Below are positions 59,551 through 64,000 of a stretch of 64,000 bases of DNA, piece by piece. Source of the stretch: Hofstenia miamia (Eukaryota; Xenacoelomorpha; Acoela); contig SCFE01000110.1 of assembly GCA_004352715.1 (NCBI GenBank), forward strand, positions 197,220 to 261,219, written 5' to 3'. Under the pieces are notes generated by a model, which searched no databases, was not told where the DNA came from, and saw nothing but the letters and a program-made list of their open reading frames with translations. Position 1 is the stretch's first letter, and the number at the start of each line of letters is the position of its first letter. The translations under genes and the position numbers were made by a program.

Positions 59551-61661
59551 TTAAAATATATTTTTAAATTTTACAACATTCTTGTAACAATAGTCCCAAA
59601 TATATAATTGCTCGATAGTTAATACTCGTCTACTAAATGATGTACGGAATTATCATGGATTGTTTATAAGAGATGTATGTAATATACAACATAGACCTAA
59701 CATATTCCTAAACAAAGGTTTTGAATATCTTAAAATCCCTAAAGTACCTTTAGTGTTATTGATTGTAGCAATTTTAAGAAAGGCTACTAAAATATATTTT
59801 GATGCACTTCTGGAACAGCTAAGGCCTACAATGTACATTTAAAACGCAGGAAGCTCATGGATAGTAGACTGTATGTAATCTCTGTACCAAAAAATTAGTC
59901 TGGATTGTAAACCTTAGTATAGATGGATAGTAGCAAAGTCAATCTCAATAGCTTTCTTGTTACCTATGTATTTTTTTGGTAGCGTTGGTTTGTTTATTTG
60001 TCTGTTGTCTGATAGCAACTTTACGGAACAAGTAATTGATGGATTGACCTCAAATTTTCACCAGAGGTGCGTCTCCACCCAAGGAGGAATCCATTAAATG
60101 TTGGTGCTGATCCGGTGGACACAAGCTGTGCTCTCCGAGTGCATTTCTAGTATTTAAATGTAATTTAGCTAGAGGTATAGTTTGCGTATTTTTTTAAGTA
60201 CGGTCTACGGAGCGTACTCTGGCATTGGCTCTACCCAAAATTTATAAATTTACAATACGTATTGCCTTTTCACATATTTTGGTGAACAAAAGTTATTTTT
60301 TCCCATTGAATATGACAGTAATATGAAAGTAATTACTACTATAGTAACAGCATAATTTTTTAAATGTGGACTAATGCTTTTAAAGTAATGCAAATCTTAT
60401 GGCTTGAGTATATTCCTTCTCTTAGCGCGCGCATAGTTAGAGTGTGGGCCGCGTCACGCAACCAATGCAAATCACAGTAGCTTTGGAGGCGAATCTACAA
60501 AATTCAAATTAAAGTGAATTTCAAATGACAATTTTTGTTCAGGGGTTAACATGTCAGAACCAAAACCCCCAGAGGTTATTTTTAGAATATTGGTTGCTCA
60601 GAAAATGTTTTTTTGGTTTTTGCGTGATCATCATTATATGGAGCCTCACTAGAATCCAATTTATTTGTTAACAAAAATTATCATGTTGACGAACTTATGA
60701 AGCATGCATTTGTGTATTTCATAATGGAGTGGTCATTGTTCAAGTAATAATTTGAAGCAAACTGATGCGTCGAGTAACCTACTAAAAATCTACTTTGTAG
60801 TAGAGATTTTAACAATTAGCTAAGGAAACAAATATATTAAAAAATTCATCTATTATGATAAAGTTAGGAAGCATATATGTACTGTATGCATAATGAAAAA
60901 AACGAACCACACCACTGTACACCGCTGCCGGAAGATGTCGAGATAATAGCCCAGCATGATAAAGGTTTTCACCTCTGATAGTTAAGTTGCTGCAATATAC
61001 AACTGGGCTAGTATAATTTTTTTCTATGCCATTGAACTAGTGCTCATAAAACATTACCGATATTGTATCTTAAGAATATGAAAATCGCATTGTGCTATCA
61101 CATTATTTTTACAATTTGATCCACATTAAAATTATGCAGTGTTCGAAGTTAATTAGAAGATGACTCTAAATAAATTCTACGGTTCGCGTAAAGTACGCGA
61201 TTAAGATAATTAAGTGTTTTTTATTTTTTCATGTAGTGCTTTCAATAAATTTTTTCTCAAGAAATCGATATAATTGGAAGTATGCGATACGCCACGTTGA
61301 TGAATCACAAGGAAGCAAAATAGGTTTTGAACCATGATTCACGTGAAGTAACTAATAGCTCTATTATCATTAATGTTAATAAACATTTCAATGATTACTT
61401 ACCAATGAAATCGACATTTTCAAATCGTGCATCCTTTTGCATTAATTGGATGTAACGAAATGTCTCCCCTTTGAAAAATTCTATAAAATTCAATAATTGT
61501 GAAATAGGATTCAATAAGCGATTTTCGGATCCAACCCAATCTTCAACAGATATATTCTCATCTTGAATCCACAGAATGTCTTCATCAGAAAACTGTAAAG
61601 TTTCTAACATAAACTTTTTGTATTTATCTCGAACAGTAATTAGGACTGTGTGACCATTTTT
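55442..61661 (-). CDS. UDP-glycosyltransferase gene A (sterol-GT type), exons 2-4
   Basis: Exons 61403-61661, 56071-56832 and 55442-55623 splice in phase into 400 codons with no stop. The product is a GT1 family enzyme. Exon 2 starts KNGHTVLITVRDKY (acceptor-side Rossmann fold); exon 3 carries the rest of the acceptor half and the donor half; exon 4 gives the last helices. Diagnostic parts are MVYIGFGSFS (first strand of the donor domain), VFPKVDLIIHHGGAGTTQAAS (split here as VFPKVDL and IIHHGGAGTTQAAS) and IPIFDEQ. HHGGAGTT binds the UDP-sugar. These match sterol 3-beta-glucosyltransferase-like proteins better than the classical ER UGTs, which have a C-terminal membrane segment that is absent here. 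Exon 1, by analogy with gene B a membrane anchor plus GTRGD, must lie beyond 64000. Acceptor substrate unknown. Confidence 0.9.
56071..56832 (-). CDS. Gene A exon 3 (acceptor end and donor core)
   Basis: Acceptor attttag, donor gtaaat; 762 bases, two bases completing the split codon at the start and one left at the end. It begins VFADPMYISGYVLAMIKKAP, continues with NLKYEIPTYFLFSPEMYPAI, the linker PKWWKYVGPTIL, then DTKAFIESC and PMVYIGFGSFS opening the donor half. It contains PKWHFPNSVPHTL, the intact HHGGAGTT motif and SISIPIFDEQ-like end (ISIPIFDEQRGN). No lesion was found. The open frame runs on past the donor into intron sequence, which explains a longer apparent ORF to 55961. Confidence 0.92.
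56833..61402 (-). other. Gene A intron 2
   Basis: Noncoding. Weak glycosyltransferase-like scraps at about 57240-57310 (TASISGTINVPMFE) and 57000-57075 (VFVGLGFNLSYAE) lie in the wrong order relative to a normal exon. (TA)n tracts lie at about 58126-58155 and 59514-59544. A ~600-base repeat (59340-59960) is shared with 36090-36700. A block at about 59990-60110 (tttgtctgttgtctgatagc and following) resembles a dispersed motif seen in many invertebrate genomes. Short ORFs here have no features. Confidence 0.55.
59340..59960. repeat. Dispersed ~600-bp repeat (shared with 36.1-36.7 kb)
   Basis: Collinear matches with about 36090-36700, for example gaattatcatggattgttta, aagaaaggctactaaaatat and aatagctcagaattc, in the same orientation. 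A (TA)n insertion is present only here. The two copies occupy different introns of genes A and B, so this is a dispersed repeat and not simple paralogy of the introns. Confidence 0.8.
61403..61661 (-). CDS. Gene A exon 2 (N-terminal Rossmann domain)
   Basis: Acceptor cttttttag, donor gtaagt; 259 bases starting in phase 0 and leaving one base, which pairs with the two-base start of exon 3 to give ..VDFI-V-FADP. It starts KNGHTVLITVRDKYKKFM, followed by LQFSDEDILWIQDEN and ends DARFENVDFI. Length differs from locus C exon 2 by exactly one codon, and the layout is the same. Confidence 0.88.
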
Positions 61662-61859
61662 CTAAAAAAGATATTGACAAATGCATCATACATGTTACAT
61701 GTATATTTGCATGCAGAGAACTCCACCCATATAATGTCATTTTACTTTTTAGAATCTTATGTCGAGTGGTGGTTCACATTTTTCTGAAACTCTTCATTCA
61801 AACTCGAGACTATATCAACTTTGAGAAATACATGCATAATAAGCCTTTCAATGCATTTT

Positions 61860-61899
<40 letters not shown>

Positions 61900-62661
61900 A
61901 TTCATAAAATAATATTCAAGATATTTATCTTCAGCAGTACTACATATACAAAACAAGATTTGAATCATTATTAAGTTATATCTTACCTTACATTGAAAGT
62001 GTATACGACCCATAAAATATATGAGAAAGAATAGAATAATGCTTCTATAAATATATAATTTTCATTAAGCACTTTCTATTATTTTGGCAGTCTTAGGCCC
62101 TCTTGAGGAAATACTCTGCTAACGAATTCAATCAGACTTTGAAGATTAATGAAAAGGAATTTTCTGTTATCGAACATAAATTCGACAATTTTAAAAATTA
62201 TGTATTATTATAGTTATTATAAATTGAAAAATGTGCATCTTCATTATGAGTAAACTCAAGCTTAGATTATCATGAGCCTACAAGGAACAACTTCAACTTA
62301 GAAATCATTTCGATTGGTAATCCGATTTGATTACTCCCTTTTTTTAAATTTTCAAATTCATCAACAGCAATATCGATGTTGATCAATATGTTTAATTGTA
62401 CCAAACGCACCGGAAAGTCAATACACTAAATAATCAACAACATCAGTAGCATGAATGACGTCGTGCTAAAGTCGTGTGTGTAAAGATTGTATATACATTT
62501 AAGAAGTTCAGTTTAGAGGATCACTTCTTTGAAAGCTTATCAATGTATCAAAATTTCAATGCATAATGCGCCTAATTTGGAACTATATTTTTATAAGTTG
62601 AAAAGTAACACATATCACTGGTGATTCATAGCGACATATATTTGATGTTTTCGCTCCTAAA
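61662..62661 (-). other. Gene A intron 1 (partial) with (TA)n
   Basis: (TA)n at about 61861-61893. The GTRGD exon was searched for on the minus strand and not found here, so intron 1 probably continues past the window edge. Confidence 0.5.
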
Positions 62662-62843
62662 GGTGGTGGCACACGGTTAGTCTTTTGACTAATACTCATT
62701 TTCAAATAGAACAATTTCTATTTCAAAATTTGACTAATCGTAAACCGCAAAAGTCACTTTTTGGGGGTACCACATGGTTAGTCTTTTGACTATAGTAAAA
62801 AAAGTTTTTTGACTATAGTCAAAAGACTAATCGATGGCACCCT
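62662..62843. mobile_element. Short palindromic MITE (GGTGGCACAC..)
   Basis: Left end GGTGGCACACGGTTAGTC and right end reversed GGTGCCATCGATTAGTC are imperfect inverted repeats. The word gttagtcttttgacta recurs inside (about 62675 and 62773) and inverted (tagtcaaaagactaa, about 62815). About 182 bases, noncoding. Superfamily unclear, hAT-like at best. Confidence 0.6.
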
Positions 62844-62944
62844 CTTAAATCTCTCACTTGTATGTTTGCTTAACAATTAAACTAACGATTGCCCCAAAGT
62901 AGGAAATATATTTTATTTGTTTTAGGCCGCGCGCGCAAACAATA

Positions 62945-63836
62945 CCGTATATTCCGGCCATTAAGTCGACTTTTTAGGCTCAGATTATACCATAAAATTT
63001 TGGGGGTCGACTTAATGGCCGGGGCAATATTCTCAAGCTTGATTTTTCAGGTTGAACAAGGAAATGCATGACGTGATGGTGGAAAAACCCGAAAGCTACT
63101 AAAACACAAACTTCAAGGCGAAACGAAATAAAATTATTTTCTATGAATAAAATATTTAATTTAATTGTTTTTTAATGTAAACTTCGTTTTTAATATGATA
63201 TTCATGACTGTAGATCTGTAATAACCTTTTTAACGAGTGTCGGTGAGGGGGATAATATTAATCGGGACATCACTCTGCTGATAAACAGGCGGTATACCTA
63301 GTACTAGTAGAAGACTAGTATGTGCGTTGTACTGTATATTCATATGCATAGAATTAGTAGTGGTTTGGTATACCTGTTTGTTAGGCACTTGACACAATTA
63401 CTTGTAATGACTAATCCCTAAACCGTATTTCATTGTTACCTATTTGTTCAGTCAGCTTTCTGCCTTTCATTGATGTCTCTATTGTCGAAGTCTGGTTCTT
63501 TCTAAACCTCAGCAATTAATCAATTGTCAAATATGCTTGTACAAACAATTAAAGTCAACATTATGTTATATTATATATGAATTTATTTATTAGAGAATAA
63601 ACGTCACTTCGTCATTGGGTTTTCATTTTCCAGTGATCACTTCGTGTTTCGGCCAATCTTCGTCAGATCCATCATATTTGTTGGATTTTACCTAAAAATT
63701 AGGCTTCGGACATATGTGATAATTGCTGACATGGGGGTCGACTTATAGGACGAAGCAACCTTAAATTCACTATATTTTGGCCTCTGAAAGGGGGTCGACT
63801 TAATGGCCGAGTCGACCTAATGGCCGGAATATACGG
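62945..63836. mobile_element. TA-flanked non-autonomous transposon, 892 bp
   Basis: Ends CCGTATATTCCGGCCATTAA and, reversed, CCGTATATTCCGGCCATTAG, flanked by TA at 62943-62944 and 63837-63838. A second inner pair (ggggtcgacttaatggcc near 63003 and gggggtcgacttat near 63733, plus gggggtcgacttaatggcc near 63790) shows repeated subterminal boxes. No transposase is encoded; a 60-codon ORF over the left end is incidental. TA targeting fits Tc1/mariner/pogo. Confidence 0.85.
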
Positions 63837-63838
63837 TA

Positions 63839-63947
63839 CAACCTTTGTTGCTAAACCAATTAAGATAAGAAACCACATTAAAGGAATTCAAATTTTAAAA
63901 TTATGCAATCGCGTTGCTTGCTATAATTGGTTTAGCAACGAAAGTTG
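63839..63947. mobile_element. 109-bp MITE abutting the previous element
   Basis: Inverted ends CAACCTTTGTTGCTAAACCA and, reversed, CAACTTTCGTTGCTAAACCA, with TA on both sides. The left TA is the same TA that borders the 892-bp element. A diverged relative is at about 34245-34360. Homology with that copy seems to go a few bases past the right TA, so the exact edge is uncertain. Confidence 0.7.
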
Positions 63948-64000
63948 TATCGTTTGCGCTCCATCTTAATTTTATTTCTTCCTTCCTAGTGATGAAAAAT

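Noticed and set aside
1-64000. CRISPR arrays, bacterial operons, rRNA or tRNA genes
   Set aside because: No regularly spaced repeat-spacer array, no ribosome-binding-site-linked gene series, and no tRNA cloverleaf or rRNA core sequence was recognised; the window is eukaryotic in character.

Overview
This looks like a scaffold piece from an AT-rich invertebrate animal genome. There is no prokaryotic gene organisation. Coding capacity is low, coding parts are short exons with GT..AG junctions, long (TA)n microsatellites are common, and the window is crowded with decayed animal-type transposons (hAT, Tc1/mariner, pogo/Tigger, piggyBac, P/THAP9, LINE, Ty3/gypsy, Penelope). The species cannot be named from the sequence. 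Seven runs of N and four single N bases mark scaffold joins, and several sit on (TA)n tracts. | The host content that can be supported is a minus-strand cluster of paralogous UDP-glycosyltransferase (GT1) genes of the sterol-glucosyltransferase type. Gene A (exons 61403-61661, 56071-56832, 55442-55623) is intact across about 400 codons; its first exon must lie beyond the right edge. Gene B (exons 48711-48945, 45901-45972, 38482-39236, 32976-33157) has the same exon lengths and phases but is a pseudogene. It has a homopolymer frameshift in exon 1, a truncated exon 2, two stops and two small deletions in exon 3, one of which destroys the donor-binding HHGG motif. Locus C is one intact exon 2 (20864-21125) with paralogous downstream intron sequence; no other exon of C was found. 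Read together, the predicted protein has an N-terminal membrane anchor, a GTRGD-containing acceptor half, and a donor half with a GFGSFS strand and an HHGGAGTT motif. | Layout from left to right. 1-3150: tandem ~0.6-1 kb noncoding repeat with an LTR-like insert. 3600-5237: 5'-truncated hAT. 6.2-8.5 kb: dispersed repeats. 8989-9718: long-TIR Tc1/mariner MITE. 10.07-10.85 kb: second hAT relic. 11.24-12.27 kb: LINE RT relic. 14.1-14.55 kb: coiled-coil ORF between two gaps. 15.42-19.31 kb: TTF-zinc-finger hAT with a duplicated segment around a GC-rich insert, followed by a Tc1 inside another hAT. 20.9-21.1 kb: locus C. 22-28.4 kb: gaps, a tandem duplication, a foldback element and a 42-bp minisatellite. 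29.8-32.6 kb: Ty3/gypsy then Penelope relics. 33-49 kb: gene B, inflated to 16 kb by Tc1, piggyBac MITE, mariner and nested P/hAT insertions. 49.97-51.34 kb: pogo element. 55.4-61.7 kb: gene A. 62.6-63.95 kb: three MITEs. | The transposons explain most of the window. They also explain why gene B is so long, although the point lesions in B show it decayed beyond simple insertion.
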